Shown: positions 7,759 through 14,976 of the stretch, in pieces | How the letters are laid out: each line of letters opens with the position of its first letter | How positions within the stretch are numbered: position 1 is the first letter of the stretch | NCBI GenBank assembly: GCA_018402445.1 | Contig: JAGYIT010000008.1 | Location: forward strand, 1-41,018 | Direction: 5' to 3' | Source: Akkermansiaceae bacterium | Lineage (GTDB): Bacteria; Verrucomicrobiota; Verrucomicrobiia; Verrucomicrobiales; Akkermansiaceae | Length of the DNA: 41,018 nt | Translations under genes and position numbers: made by a program | Notes under the pieces: model-generated | The model's database searches: none | The model's input: the letters and a program-made list of their open reading frames with translations, nothing else | What the model was told of the DNA's origin: nothing

Positions 7759-8895
7759 TCACTCGCACAAGGCTGGGCGAATCGTCACATTGTTTCCAAT
7801 TGGATAGGATTGCTCAACCGGAGCGACAATGTAGGTATGTTCCGGTTTGAGATCAGCAATCGCTTGATGAAAGCTGCGAGTGACATCAGGGGCTGATGAT
7901 GCCTTGAACTCGAATGCGATGCGGCGACGTCCTTTTTCAAGGATGAGGTCGAGTTCCACACCGGTTGAGGTGCGATAGTGACTCGCTGCCCAGCCAGGAT
8001 ATTGGTCGATGATTTGTTCCAGCGCGAAACCTTCCCATGATGCGCCAAAAACTGGGTGCCCGCGAAGATCAGGTTCTGTTTCCAGTCCCAGCAGCGTGTG
8101 GAGAATGCCGCTGTCTCGCAGATAGACTTTGGGACTTTTGACCAATCGTTTTTTCAAATTTGGCAGTAGGGGCGGCAGGCTTCGAACCATGTAAGTTTGT
8201 GAAAGCATATCAAGATGATGGCCGATGGTCGCTGGAGTCACCCCGAGTGATTGTCCTAGCTGACTTCTGTTGAGGAGTTGGCCATGATGGTGAGCGAGCA
8301 TTTGCCATAAGCGGTGAAGAGATTCGGCAGTAACCCGAAAGCCGAGTTGAGGTATGTCTCGCTCAAGAAAAGTGCGGATAAATTCCTCCCGCCAACGGCA
8401 GGAAACCTTAATATTGGGAGCTAGCAGACTGTCGGGAAAGCCGCCTCGCAGCCAAAGCTGGGAAAGCATCTCCGCTCCCACTTCCGGAATACGGAACGGG
8501 GTGAGTTCAACGTGGGCGATTCGACCGGCCAATGATTCGCCAGACTGACGAAGCAGTAGCGGGGACGCTGAACCTAATAGCAAAAAACGACCGGGGGTGC
8601 GACGGCGGTCGATGATGCCCCGTAGCTGCGGAAACAATCCGGGAACGCGTTGAACCTCGTCCAAGATGACCAGATGGTCAGAGAGAGCATCGAGAAAAGC
8701 GTTTGGATCCGTGAGTTTACGTCGATCCGTCGCGCTTTCGAGATCGAGGTAGATAGTCGGTTTATCGAGAGATTTGGCGATCTCTTGGGCCAATGTGGTC
8801 TTTCCGCACTGTCTCGGCCCGGTGAGAACTACGGCTGGAAAATGAGATAGGCACTCGTGGAGTTCATGGGTCGCGCTACGCTTAAAAGGTTGCAT
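7759..8895 (-). CDS. AAA ATPase with DUF4143 domain
   Basis: A 378-residue protein of the AAA_14/DUF4143 group. Walker A is GPRQCGKTT (26-34), Walker B is HLVILDEVQ (about 74-82), and sensor-like LLLGSASPLLL follows. The second half carries the DUF4143 region, ending in GVELDLILEKGRRRIAFEFK, which resembles a PD-(D/E)xK nuclease core (D, ExK). Proteins of this group are widespread and poorly understood; they often occur as mobile single genes in variable regions and are suspected of a role in conflict or DNA processing. It lies beside the phage module and a toxin-antitoxin pair and is in one intact frame. The function is not known. Confidence 0.85.
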   Translation of the reverse strand: MQPFKRSATHELHECLSHFPAVVLTGPRQCGKTTLAQEIAKSLDKPTIYLDLESATDRRKLTDPNAFLDALSDHLVILDEVQRVPGLFPQLRGIIDRRRTPGRFLLLGSASPLLLRQSGESLAGRIAHVELTPFRIPEVGAEMLSQLWLRGGFPDSLLAPNIKVSCRWREEFIRTFLERDIPQLGFRVTAESLHRLWQMLAHHHGQLLNRSQLGQSLGVTPATIGHHLDMLSQTYMVRSLPPLLPNLKKRLVKSPKVYLRDSGILHTLLGLETEPDLRGHPVFGASWEGFALEQIIDQYPGWAASHYRTSTGVELDLILEKGRRRIAFEFKASSAPDVTRSFHQAIADLKPEHTYIVAPVEQSYPIGNNVTIRPALCE

Positions 8896-8949
8896 TTCGA
8901 TAGGCTGACTATTAATTTACAATTTTCAAGGCGATTTGTGAACCTTCGT

Positions 8950-9324
8950 TCAATCCTTATAGCAATGGTGCATTTTCGCGTCTAACGGCGGCCTGACAAA
9001 CGCGGATGGTGGATGTGAGGGCTGACCGCATTGGCATCCCTTGTGAGGAGAGCGTGTGTTCTTATGGTTGATTACGCGGCACCATGGCTGCTGCCATTTA
9101 CGAAGGTTACTCCACAAAAGGATCAAATAGGGAAATCTCTTCATCAGTGCTCGCCGTGTATCACCACGAACTACCATCCAGCGATACGGCATGGCTGCAA
9201 TGCGAAGAACCTGCCTTTCAAATTCGTTGATAAAATCGTCACCCAGATTACGGGATTTTTCGTTGTAGTAATCACGTATCTCGACAAGCTCTCCTTCAAT
9301 CGCAGGATGATACTCAATTCTCAT
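8950..9324 (-). CDS. ParE/RelE toxin with replaced C-terminus
   Basis: The first 70 residues are a typical ParE/RelE toxin: EYHPAIEGELVEIRDYYNEK, then FINEFERQVLRIAAMPYRW and the core strand RRALMKRFPYLI. After that the expected hydrophobic strand is lost, and the frame runs on through unrelated sequence for a further 50 residues. Another frame continues FGVTFVNGSS, which would suit the family better, so a frameshift near 9110-9125 is likely. The tail falls inside a repeat (9014-9081) that recurs at 40961. It follows the antitoxin with a TAATG overlap. Probably inactive. Confidence 0.7.
   Translation of the reverse strand: MRIEYHPAIEGELVEIRDYYNEKSRNLGDDFINEFERQVLRIAAMPYRWMVVRGDTRRALMKRFPYLILLWSNLRKWQQPWCRVINHKNTRSPHKGCQCGQPSHPPSAFVRPPLDAKMHHCYKD
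9014..9081. repeat. Imperfect repeat, copy A
   Basis: The stretch starts with TGTGAGGGCTGACC, continues with TTGGCATCCCTTGTG and ends in ACGCGGCA. The same blocks in the same order and orientation occur at 40961-41018 beside the integrase. Spacing differs by about ten bases. Its nature is unknown; it lies under the 3' end of the damaged toxin gene. Confidence 0.6.
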
Positions 9325-9545
9325 TACCTTAAGCGGTACATCAATTGTTCGTGCGAAATAGCTGTGACCTGTCCACTTTCGATTTCTTTATCCCGCTCCT
9401 CTGCGAGCCTCAATGCAGTTTCGTCGTCTAAATCGACGGAAAACTGAAAGGGATCCTCGATGCTCTCCCATAAAGATGCCGCAAGCATCGCCCGTTCCTT
9501 GGTGGGAAGATTCAGGGCTTCTGGTGCAATCTGATCAATGCTCAT
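9324..9545 (-). CDS. Addiction-module antitoxin (TIGR02574-like)
   Basis: A 73-residue acidic protein of the addiction-module component family. It shows the LPTKERAMLAASLWESIED pattern, which in this family reads as helix followed by L.SL, and a C-terminal WxxE-less tail (LAEERDKEIESGQVTAISHE). It is the usual upstream partner of ParE/RelE toxins. Its stop shares a base with the toxin start (TAATG). It would bind the toxin and may repress the pair. It appears intact even though the toxin is not; an antitoxin left alone can still be kept as a decoy, but here that is only inference. Confidence 0.8.
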   Translation of the reverse strand: MSIDQIAPEALNLPTKERAMLAASLWESIEDPFQFSVDLDDETALRLAEERDKEIESGQVTAISHEQLMYRLR

Positions 9546-9583
9546 GAACAGAGCTTATCACGGAATAAGCGGAGGAAAAGTCC

Positions 9584-9870
9584 GATTACCACTGCTCCAA
9601 GGACGCGCAAGACATGCTCCTCACCTACCTCGACCGGATGAAGCCAGGCCACGCCTTCCTCGGCACCACGAACCTCGACCTCAGCAGCCTCACCGAACGC
9701 TTTCAAACACGCTTTCAATCCGTCAGACTCCAGCCACCCGACAACGCGACTCTCGCGGCATTCCTTGCCAGGCGGTGGGCGCTCCCATCTCCACCACCCG
9801 GATGATTGCGGAAGGGGCTTCAGGCAACGTCAGGGCGGCGATGGCGGATCTGGAGATGTGGTTGGGGTGA
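9584..9870 (+). pseudogene. AAA+ ATPase C-terminal fragment, copy 1
   Basis: The frame at 9614 reads LLTYLDRMKPGHAFLGTTNL, with a sensor-1 like GTTN, and then ERFQTRFQSVRL, a likely arginine finger. This is the second half of an AAA+ module. A shift near 9790 moves the frame to TRMIAEGASGNVRAAMADLE and the stop. The Walker A half is missing. It is the longest of three copies (others at 11484 and 14441, same strand) and the only one without the intron-like tail. The parent gene is not in the window. Confidence 0.7.
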
Positions 9871-9888
9871 TGGGTTTGTCCTGCTGGA

Positions 9889-11148
9889 TCAATCTGCTGT
9901 CTTCTCCATCAAGCTCAGCATTCTCTCCGCACGCTTGGTGACGATCTCACGGGCCGTCGCGTCCCTTAACTCGGGCAGAGCTTGCGGTTCGCGGGTCGCA
10001 TCCAGAATCTGCCGACACATGGTCTTGATTCGTTCGCGAGCCATTGGCCATCCAAGTTTGGCCATGCCACAAAGTTGCTTGAAGTGTTCCGGGGAAACCT
10101 CCACCAGCGTCGAAGCACTGCCGATTTTCATCGAGAGCGTGGTCGAGAGTTCCGGCCAAGCCAGGGTGCAGACCTGATCGTAGAGCGGTGCCATTCTGTG
10201 GGTGTCTTGTGCGTAGAGAAACGAGTGATTCTTTCCATGGGCATCGGCATTGCCTGTCACTGCCGCGAAGATCACCGCATCGAGCATATGCCTGATGTCC
10301 AGCACCGGTGTGGTGGACCATTCACGGATCATCTGAAAGCATTCGCGCAGCGACGGCCCTCCTTCCTGCTGGTATTTGCGTGATGATGGATAACCAAGGG
10401 CTTGGCAGAAATCCTCCTGATGCAGACGCCGGACGATTTCGCCGGAAGCCCCTTGCACCCGGTCGTATCGTTTGCTGATCAGACATGGCACATTACCAAT
10501 TCGCTCTGCCCATGCTTCTGCGGCGTCCAGTCCTATGCGGCGGGCGAGAGCCATACACCATGCCTCGTTTTCGGCGAGGCCGGGAAAACGTGTTGGCTCG
10601 GGTTTGATGATGTGGGTGCTCGGGGTGTTTCCCAGCGGCAATGCCAAGCGGCTTGCACCGCCGGACGTGGAATCGATCACCACCGGCAATTTGACCTGTG
10701 CTCCGGCGAGCGAAAGTCGCAGGCCCTGTTCCCCGGCAAGCAACGGTTGGTGCGGGAGCCGATCCATGATCTCGATGACCTCCCCCTCGTTGAGCCAACG
10801 CACTCCGCTATCGGACGGTGCCCGTCCTTCCACTTCCTCGGGCACAAGCGCGATCGCTCCGGCGCATTCACCGCCGATCCGCTCCAGCATCGCAAAATCG
10901 TTGTTCGCGCTGATACCCAGGTTTCTGGCGATCTGATCCCGCGAGTCGGCTTCCGGTAGCAAACCGCCAAAGAAGACATTCACTCGCTGACCTTCAAACA
11001 GCTCGGCTTGCAGTGGCAACTGGCGAGACAAGGGCAACGCCCCCGCATCCTCCAACCAGGCTTCGTCATACCGGAAGACCAGTCGTTGGCCATCATCGGT
11101 AAGCAAACCGACCCGCTTCCCATGAAAGTGGACGATCAATGGATTCAT
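9889..11148 (-). CDS. hipA: HipA-type serine/threonine kinase toxin
   Basis: A 419-residue HipA-family kinase. Family members phosphorylate targets such as glutamyl-tRNA synthetase and cause growth arrest. Seen in order: the N-terminal HipA_N-like region (about 1-110), the Ser-loop SLAGAQVKL near 146-154 whose serine is autophosphorylated in E. coli HipA, ATP-site THIIKPE, catalytic loop GNADAHGKN (299-307) and the metal-site region APLYDQV near 320-326. All key elements are present. The ATG at 11146-11148 overlaps the hipB stop by four bases (ATGA), which fixes the start. It ends 18 bases past an AAA fragment on the other strand. It should be functional. Confidence 0.9.
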   Translation of the reverse strand: MNPLIVHFHGKRVGLLTDDGQRLVFRYDEAWLEDAGALPLSRQLPLQAELFEGQRVNVFFGGLLPEADSRDQIARNLGISANNDFAMLERIGGECAGAIALVPEEVEGRAPSDSGVRWLNEGEVIEIMDRLPHQPLLAGEQGLRLSLAGAQVKLPVVIDSTSGGASRLALPLGNTPSTHIIKPEPTRFPGLAENEAWCMALARRIGLDAAEAWAERIGNVPCLISKRYDRVQGASGEIVRRLHQEDFCQALGYPSSRKYQQEGGPSLRECFQMIREWSTTPVLDIRHMLDAVIFAAVTGNADAHGKNHSFLYAQDTHRMAPLYDQVCTLAWPELSTTLSMKIGSASTLVEVSPEHFKQLCGMAKLGWPMARERIKTMCRQILDATREPQALPELRDATAREIVTKRAERMLSLMEKTAD

Positions 11149-11354
11149 GGCTCGCCAATTTCCAGTTTCAAACCCAGTGCCCGGACAATCTCCAGGGCTT
11201 TGCCCAGTTGGCAGGTCGGCTTGCCCTTTTCCAAGTCGATGATGAACCGCAAGCCGGTTCCCGAGGTCATGGCCAAATCTCTCTGGGTCACCTTCAAGCG
11301 GAGTCTCTGCTTGCGAATCGCCTGGCCAAGGCTTTGTGCATCTTGAATGTTCAT
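11145..11354 (-). CDS. hipB: HipB-type antitoxin and repressor
   Basis: A 69-residue helix-turn-helix protein of the Xre/HipB family: LGQAIRKQRLRLKVTQRDLA is the first helix and turn, and GKPTCQLGKALEIVRALGL the later helices. HipB neutralises HipA and represses the operon by binding palindromes upstream. Two matching palindromic sites occur just before this gene (11356-11371 and 11405-11420). The stop overlaps the hipA start. The order hipB then hipA is the usual one. Confidence 0.88.
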   Translation of the reverse strand: MNIQDAQSLGQAIRKQRLRLKVTQRDLAMTSGTGLRFIIDLEKGKPTCQLGKALEIVRALGLKLEIGEP

Positions 11355-11355
11355 T

Positions 11356-11420
11356 GTTCCTGATCGGGAACATCCTTGATTATTGAGCGCTGATCAATCA
11401 GAAAGTTCCCGATCAGGAAT
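11356..11420 (-). promoter_or_regulatory. Paired hipBA operators
   Basis: Two 16-base sites, GTTCCTGATCGGGAAC (11356-11371) and GTTCCCGATCAGGAAT (11405-11420), are near-perfect inverted copies of one another, and each is itself an imperfect palindrome with GTTCC/GGAAC arms. The nearer site lies 1 base upstream of the hipB ATG. Spacing between centres is 49 bases, close to five helical turns, so repressor dimers would face the same side of the DNA. This is the pattern expected for HipB autoregulation. Confidence 0.8.
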
Positions 11421-11483
11421 TATTCTAACTTTTCGAAGGTGCTGCGTGAAAAAATGCTCGCACGGTAATATTTTTAAGACCAG

Positions 11484-11631
11484 TCAGACTCCAGCCCCCG
11501 GAAAACAGGGCTCTCGCGGCATTCCTCGCTAGAAGGTGGGGCGCTCCCATCTCCACCACCCGCATGATCGCGGAAGGGGCTTCAGGCAATGTCAGAGCGG
11601 CGATGGCGGATTTGGAGATGTGGTTGGGTGA
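11484..11631 (+). pseudogene. AAA+ ATPase C-terminal fragment, copy 2
   Basis: About 150 bases closely match the end of copy 1, from the block CAGACTCCAGCC through GGAGATGTGGTTGGG. Small indels break the frame. One G fewer near the end removes the stop used in copy 1. It continues directly into the intron-like tail at 11632. Confidence 0.65.
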
Positions 11632-11743
11632 ACAGCATCTATTTCGTGGCGGGCCACGCCGAGTCTGCTTGAAACCGCCATGTATGGGGCCGTAAGCAGG
11701 GTGGTGTGGGACTCTGGAGCTAATCACTCCCCGAGACCCGATT
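11632..11743 (+). ncRNA. Group II intron 3' end fragment (domains V/VI), copy 2
   Basis: The sequence runs from AACAGCATCTATTT through GAAACCGCC and GGGTGGTGTGG to GAGCTAATCACTCC and CCCGATT. The layout (domain V hairpin, domain VI hairpin, CCCGATT end) resembles the 3' end of bacterial group II introns. Here the domain V stem has a mismatch (CCGCCATG against CAGGGTGG), so it is more decayed than the copy at 14563. There is no reverse transcriptase. It overlaps the 3' end of the DinB-like gene. Confidence 0.55.
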
Positions 11744-12282
11744 CTGCTCTTGCCTTACCCACAACATATTCCGCCTGTGGCAGGTGCAAACCCAGGTGAA
11801 AAGCAAACATGCAGTTCCATTTGTGCGCATCGAATTCTCCGAAGATTGGGTGCGGGGAAGTTCCCGTGCCTCGCAGCCGCTTCAGGCTCTTGACGGCTTC
11901 CATGTGCCTGTTGACGGAGTCGGCAAAAACCTCGATCTGCGACTCATCAGCCATAGAAGTCGGCATGACATCCTTCTTTGGGTTAAGAGTTGCCGGGCCA
12001 CTCAATCTCTCGCCCCTAGCCAGCTGGACAACGGTGGCGGTGATGCTTCGGTTAACAATGGTATTGTGTTCCAAGATCATGTAGAATGACCACTTTCGCA
12101 TGTCTTCATCGACACCCCGCATGGGTGGGAGCTTCAAAACAACGCCGCCCGGCTTCGTTCGATATTCCATCGGCAAGTTCTTTATATTGCAGCAAGAGCG
12201 CTTCACTTTGCTGCAGCGCTTTTGCCTGACTCGTGAAAGTGAAAAGCGTGCGGACTGCCGTTTTGATAAATGGATTGCTCAT
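11724..12282 (-). pseudogene. DinB-like protein, frameshifted
   Basis: The N-terminal part (MSNPFIKTAVRTLFTFTSQA, from the ATG at 12280-12282) and the C-terminal part (YMILEHNTIVNRSITATVVQ, then FGEFDAHKWNCMFAFHLGL) lie in different frames that join near 12160-12170. The 'ILEHN' helix and later His-bearing helix fit the DinB/YfiT four-helix fold, whose members are metal-dependent and often thiol-linked. The last ten codons lie in the intron-like fragment of the other strand, so the natural C-terminus may have been replaced. One base inserted at the junction would explain the break. Confidence 0.55.
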
Positions 12283-12306
12283 TTCGTTTAAGTACACGTC
12301 ACAGGC

Positions 12307-12399
12307 CATGCACCCCTGACCGGGGGCGCGCTTTCGACTGCGGGTTGAGGGTTACGTTACAGGTGATCATCGAACTCAGAACGGGTCAGGGGTTGTATG
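12307..12399. repeat. Long inverted repeat at the end of brnA
   Basis: Left arm CATGCACCCCTGACC (12307-12321) pairs with right arm GGTCAGGGGTTGTATG (12384-12399) across about 60 bases. The right arm includes the BrnA stop codon. Size and position after a gene recall an integron attC site, but the outer ends do not match the GTTRRRY/RYYYAAC core boxes. Confidence 0.6.
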
Positions 12400-12649
12400 C
12401 GCCAGCTTGTTCTGCCTTGATTCTCTCAGCGAGCCAGACCTTCACGATGGATTGTCGTGTCACTCCGACTCTCTTGGCCTCCAAATCGAGTGAATTGATC
12501 ATCCAAGACGGAAGATCGACGTTCACACGACGTTGCTCAAGCCCAGGCCTCTTTGCCTTGCTCCAGTCGAGGTATTCGGAAATGTCTTCACCCGCATCAA
12601 AGCGGCGATCCAATTCTTTAGCTGTTATGGTATCTTTCTTCTTCGCCAT
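12386..12649 (-). CDS. brnA: BrnA-type antitoxin
   Basis: An 87-residue protein of the BrnA family. It begins with a charged Lys-rich stretch, then the RFDAGEDISEYLDWSKA element typical of BrnA, and ends in a ribbon-helix-helix region (RRVNVDLPSWMINSLDLEAK). In the family, this half binds the operator and the N-terminal half binds BrnT. The start overlaps the end of brnT by 32 bases, the normal toxin-first arrangement. Confidence 0.85.
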   Translation of the reverse strand: MAKKKDTITAKELDRRFDAGEDISEYLDWSKAKRPGLEQRRVNVDLPSWMINSLDLEAKRVGVTRQSIVKVWLAERIKAEQAGAYNP

Positions 12650-12881
12650 GGCGTGATCTCCTTACTGATATGATTCTGATTCGGTCTTCCCTTACAGTGA
12701 AAATTGCTGTCCAAAGCTTGCCTGCGTGGGAGGCGACTAGGGCATAACGTGGCTCGTCCTCACTTCGAGCTTCGACCACGAGACGTCTTTCATCGCACCA
12801 AAGGAGTTGAGCCTCCGTGAAGTCGATCCCATGCTTCTCAGCGTTGATCAGCGACTTCGCCTCGTCGAACTCGAAATCCAT
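12618..12881 (-). CDS. brnT: BrnT-type ribonuclease toxin
   Basis: An 87-residue toxin with the BrnT pattern: FEFDEAKSLINAEKHGIDF at the start, EARSEDEPRYALVA in the middle, and the ending RIRIISVRRSRHGEEERY. BrnT is a RelE-like ribonuclease that stops translation. Lys15/His16-type and Arg residues expected at the active site are present. It is apparently intact and translated with brnA. It lies 71 bases beyond the secreted protein gene. Confidence 0.88.
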   Translation of the reverse strand: MDFEFDEAKSLINAEKHGIDFTEAQLLWCDERRLVVEARSEDEPRYALVASHAGKLWTAIFTVREDRIRIISVRRSRHGEEERYHNS

Positions 12882-12952
12882 AAAGGTATAATAATGGAGC
12901 CTGAGACCCGATCAAGGCGATTTTTCTGCACAACGTCGAGGCCTGGCACCCG

Positions 12953-13663
12953 CTACCGGGAGCGCCCCTCCGATTCAGGTTGAGGTTGGTCGCTACCCTC
13001 CGACTTCGACTCGGGGCGGGTAGCGGGTTGCCCAGTGCCGGCTTGTTCGACGATTTCTTTGTTCACGGGCTCCAGTGAGATGGATGCACCTAGCGTGACC
13101 TTTGCGTAGTCACTCTTGCACCGGTGAATTTTAATCTTCAATTCCTTTTCAATCTTCTTGATCTGTGGAGTGTCCAATTTATCTGGCTGGTAAATTAGCG
13201 CTTCTAAAAAAGTTACTGCATCGTCGAACCCCGCTGACCATTCCAGTTGAGCCTTTTCGGGATCTGTCGGATGGAACTCCACGATAACAAACTCATCCGC
13301 ATACCTCTTTGGCTCTTCGTAATCTGGGTGAAACCTCCATCCGAATAATACTCGATGCATGCCATTCAAAGAATTTTCAGGCTTGCCTGTCTCCTCTCCC
13401 AGATACGCCACCACTGTATGCCTGCCGACAAAATCTGAATTCCATGAAGCAATCTCCATGGGATCGCCTCCTTTAGTAACGAACTCTGTTGATATCTTCT
13501 TGGTGTGTGGATTCGCGTTCCCGTAGCGTAAATATACTGTAGCATCTTTAAGATAAAGCGTGTCCATCTGCCACCCTGGATGGGCAGGATTCTGGGTAAA
13601 CGTCCTAGCTGAAGCAAAAACGGTTACGAAAAGTCCAGCTAGCAGAACGGAGTGTGATTTCAT
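12953..13663 (-). CDS. Secreted protein of unknown function
   Basis: A 236-residue protein with a signal peptide (SVLLAGLFVTVFASARTF) and no membrane segment afterwards. The mature part has beta-rich stretches (DTLYLKDATVYLRYG, HRVLFGWRFHPDYEEPKRYA) and a low-complexity polar tail rich in Glu, Ser, Gln and Pro (ATRPESKSEGSDQPQPES). I do not recognise the family. Neighbours are a toxin-antitoxin pair and an integron integrase remnant, all on the same strand, so it may be a former gene cassette. That is inference; no attC site was found. Confidence 0.65.
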   Translation of the reverse strand: MKSHSVLLAGLFVTVFASARTFTQNPAHPGWQMDTLYLKDATVYLRYGNANPHTKKISTEFVTKGGDPMEIASWNSDFVGRHTVVAYLGEETGKPENSLNGMHRVLFGWRFHPDYEEPKRYADEFVIVEFHPTDPEKAQLEWSAGFDDAVTFLEALIYQPDKLDTPQIKKIEKELKIKIHRCKSDYAKVTLGASISLEPVNKEIVEQAGTGQPATRPESKSEGSDQPQPESEGRSR

Positions 13664-13689
13664 TTTGTCGAACAGTGGTATTAAGTAGC

Positions 13690-13745
13690 GTGCGGCATTT
13701 GTCCTGTAACAACCGCGTGCGGCTCAACCGGGACAAATACGGCAC
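13690..13745. repeat. Inverted repeat between intI remnant and secreted protein gene
   Basis: GTGCGGCATTTGTCC (13690-13704) and GGACAAATACGGCAC (13731-13745) pair at 13 of 15 positions around a 26-base loop. No T-run follows on either strand, so it is not a simple terminator. It lies 27 bases upstream of the secreted protein's ATG and could be an operator, a recombination site remnant or a small folded RNA leader. Confidence 0.7.
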
Positions 13746-13856
13746 GGAAAGTTAATTCTCTTGGAATCCAAGGTTCATAAAGCGGTTTTTAGACCGTCAT
13801 GGAGGAACTGCCAAGCAAGAAATGTGGAATATGGGCTGGGAAAACGGACTTTCGGG

Positions 13857-14381
13857 TCAGGGAAGATCGAGAGGGCTGGGGCCGCCCGCACCGGGTCTTT
13901 TCATCACATGCAGGTAGATCATCGTGGTTTCGACACTGGCGTGTCCCATGAGGGTTTGCACGGTGCGGATGTCGGTTCCGGATTCGAGTAGATGCGTCGC
14001 GAACGAATGGCGCATGGTGTGGCAAGTGGCGCGTTTGGGAACCCCTAACTTGCGGACTGCATCCTTGAATTGGCGCTGCATGGATGATTCGTGCAGGTGG
14101 TGGCGGGCGATCCTGCCGGTGCGTGGGTGTGGGCAGAGGGTGGCGGATGCGAACAGGTATTGCCAACACCACTGACGGGTTGCGTTTGGCCATTTGCGCA
14201 TCAGCGATTCGGGCATGTGAACGTCCCCCGCGCCGACAGGGAGGTCCTGGAGGTGTTTTTCGCGGAGGCGGTCGAGGTGTTGCTGGAGCCGCTGCTCAAG
14301 GGCGACCGGCAGAGTGACCACGCGATGTCTTCCTCCCTTGCCGTCGTGAATGGTGATGGTGCCCTGGCCGAAATCCAGATC
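13857..14381 (-). pseudogene. intI: Integron integrase (IntI), 5'-truncated
   Basis: The frame runs from [17 protein letters not shown] to SPLDLP and stop. It shows the IntI-only insertion ([20 protein letters not shown]), box II ([20 protein letters not shown]) and the tyrosine nucleophile in TTMIYLHV. The N-terminal DNA-binding domain and box I arginine are gone: the gene is cut right before DLDF. About 175 of the usual 320-330 residues remain, so it cannot recombine. Just upstream is another AAA/intron-like repeat copy, which probably marks the breakpoint. IntI inserts gene cassettes at attI and attC sites. Confidence 0.88.
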
Positions 14382-14440
14382 CTAACCAAAGGGGGGTGTC
14401 GCATTTTAACATTTTCCTTGATCGCTGTTTGAATCTGCGG

Positions 14441-14564
14441 ATTCTCGTGGCATTCCTCGCGAGGCGGTGGGCTGTCCCTATTTGCCACCACCCAGATGAT
14501 TGCGGCCGGGGCAGCAGGCAACGTCAGGGCAGCGATGGCGGGTTTGGAGATGTGGTTGGGGTGA
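14441..14564 (+). pseudogene. AAA+ ATPase C-terminal fragment, copy 3
   Basis: The shortest copy, starting at a block equivalent to CTCGTGGCATTCCTCGC and reading MIAAGAAGNVRAAMAGLEMW-like sequence up to a TGA at 14562-14564. It is joined to the intron-like tail at the same base as copy 2. It starts about 60 bases upstream of the cut end of intI. Confidence 0.65.
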
Positions 14565-14676
14565 ACAGCATCTATTTTGTGGCGGGCCACGCCGAGTCTG
14601 CTTGAAACCGCCCTGTACGGAGCCTTACGCAGGGTGGTGTGGAACCGGGGAGCTAATCACTCCCCGGGACCCGATT
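14563..14676 (+). ncRNA. Group II intron 3' end fragment (domains V/VI), copy 3
   Basis: The better preserved tail. CCGCCCTG (14608-14615) pairs with CAGGGTGG (14630-14637) over eight pairs (one G-T), enclosing an upper stem and a CG bulge, as in domain V. GGGGAG and CTCCCC then enclose CTAATCA, a domain VI-like hairpin with candidate branch A residues, followed by GGGACCCGATT. No intron body or reverse transcriptase is present, so it is a 3' relic. Confidence 0.6.
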
Positions 14677-14810
14677 GGCCTTATGGTTTTTTGAGTGCGA
14701 GTCTCCCGACGTCGATTACTCCGCGTCTTCGAGCCATCCAGAATTACGTTCGGACGAATATCGGGACCACGTGATACTTACTGGATTGTATCCATAAGTA
14801 AAGCCTCCTG

Positions 14811-14976
14811 TCCAGGTAACCAATGTCTGGTAGTTGACGCCGTGATGAGCCGCGAAGCGCGGGGCGCTCAAACCGCTGGCTCGGTAGGCATCCACCATGA
14901 TTTTCTTCTGTTCCGGCGTGTAGCGCAGGCGACCTTGTCGGTCGTTCTTCAAAATGGATTCGTTCATAGGTGTCAT
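14811..14976 (-). pseudogene. Transposase HTH fragment (TnpA-like)
   Basis: About 55 residues from the ATG at 14974-14976: a short polar start (MTPMNESILKNDRQGRLRYT), then PEQKKIMVDAYRASGLSAPR and FAAHHGVNYQTLVTW, the helix-turn-helix of IS3/IS66-type TnpA proteins. After TLVTW the sequence is unrelated. It is the truncated first gene of an insertion sequence; no second frame or end repeats are visible. Confidence 0.7.

Noticed and set aside
11149..11373. N-terminal extension of HipA by 75 residues
   Set aside because: It overlaps hipB in another frame. The ATGA overlap at 11145-11148 and HipA family length support the later start.
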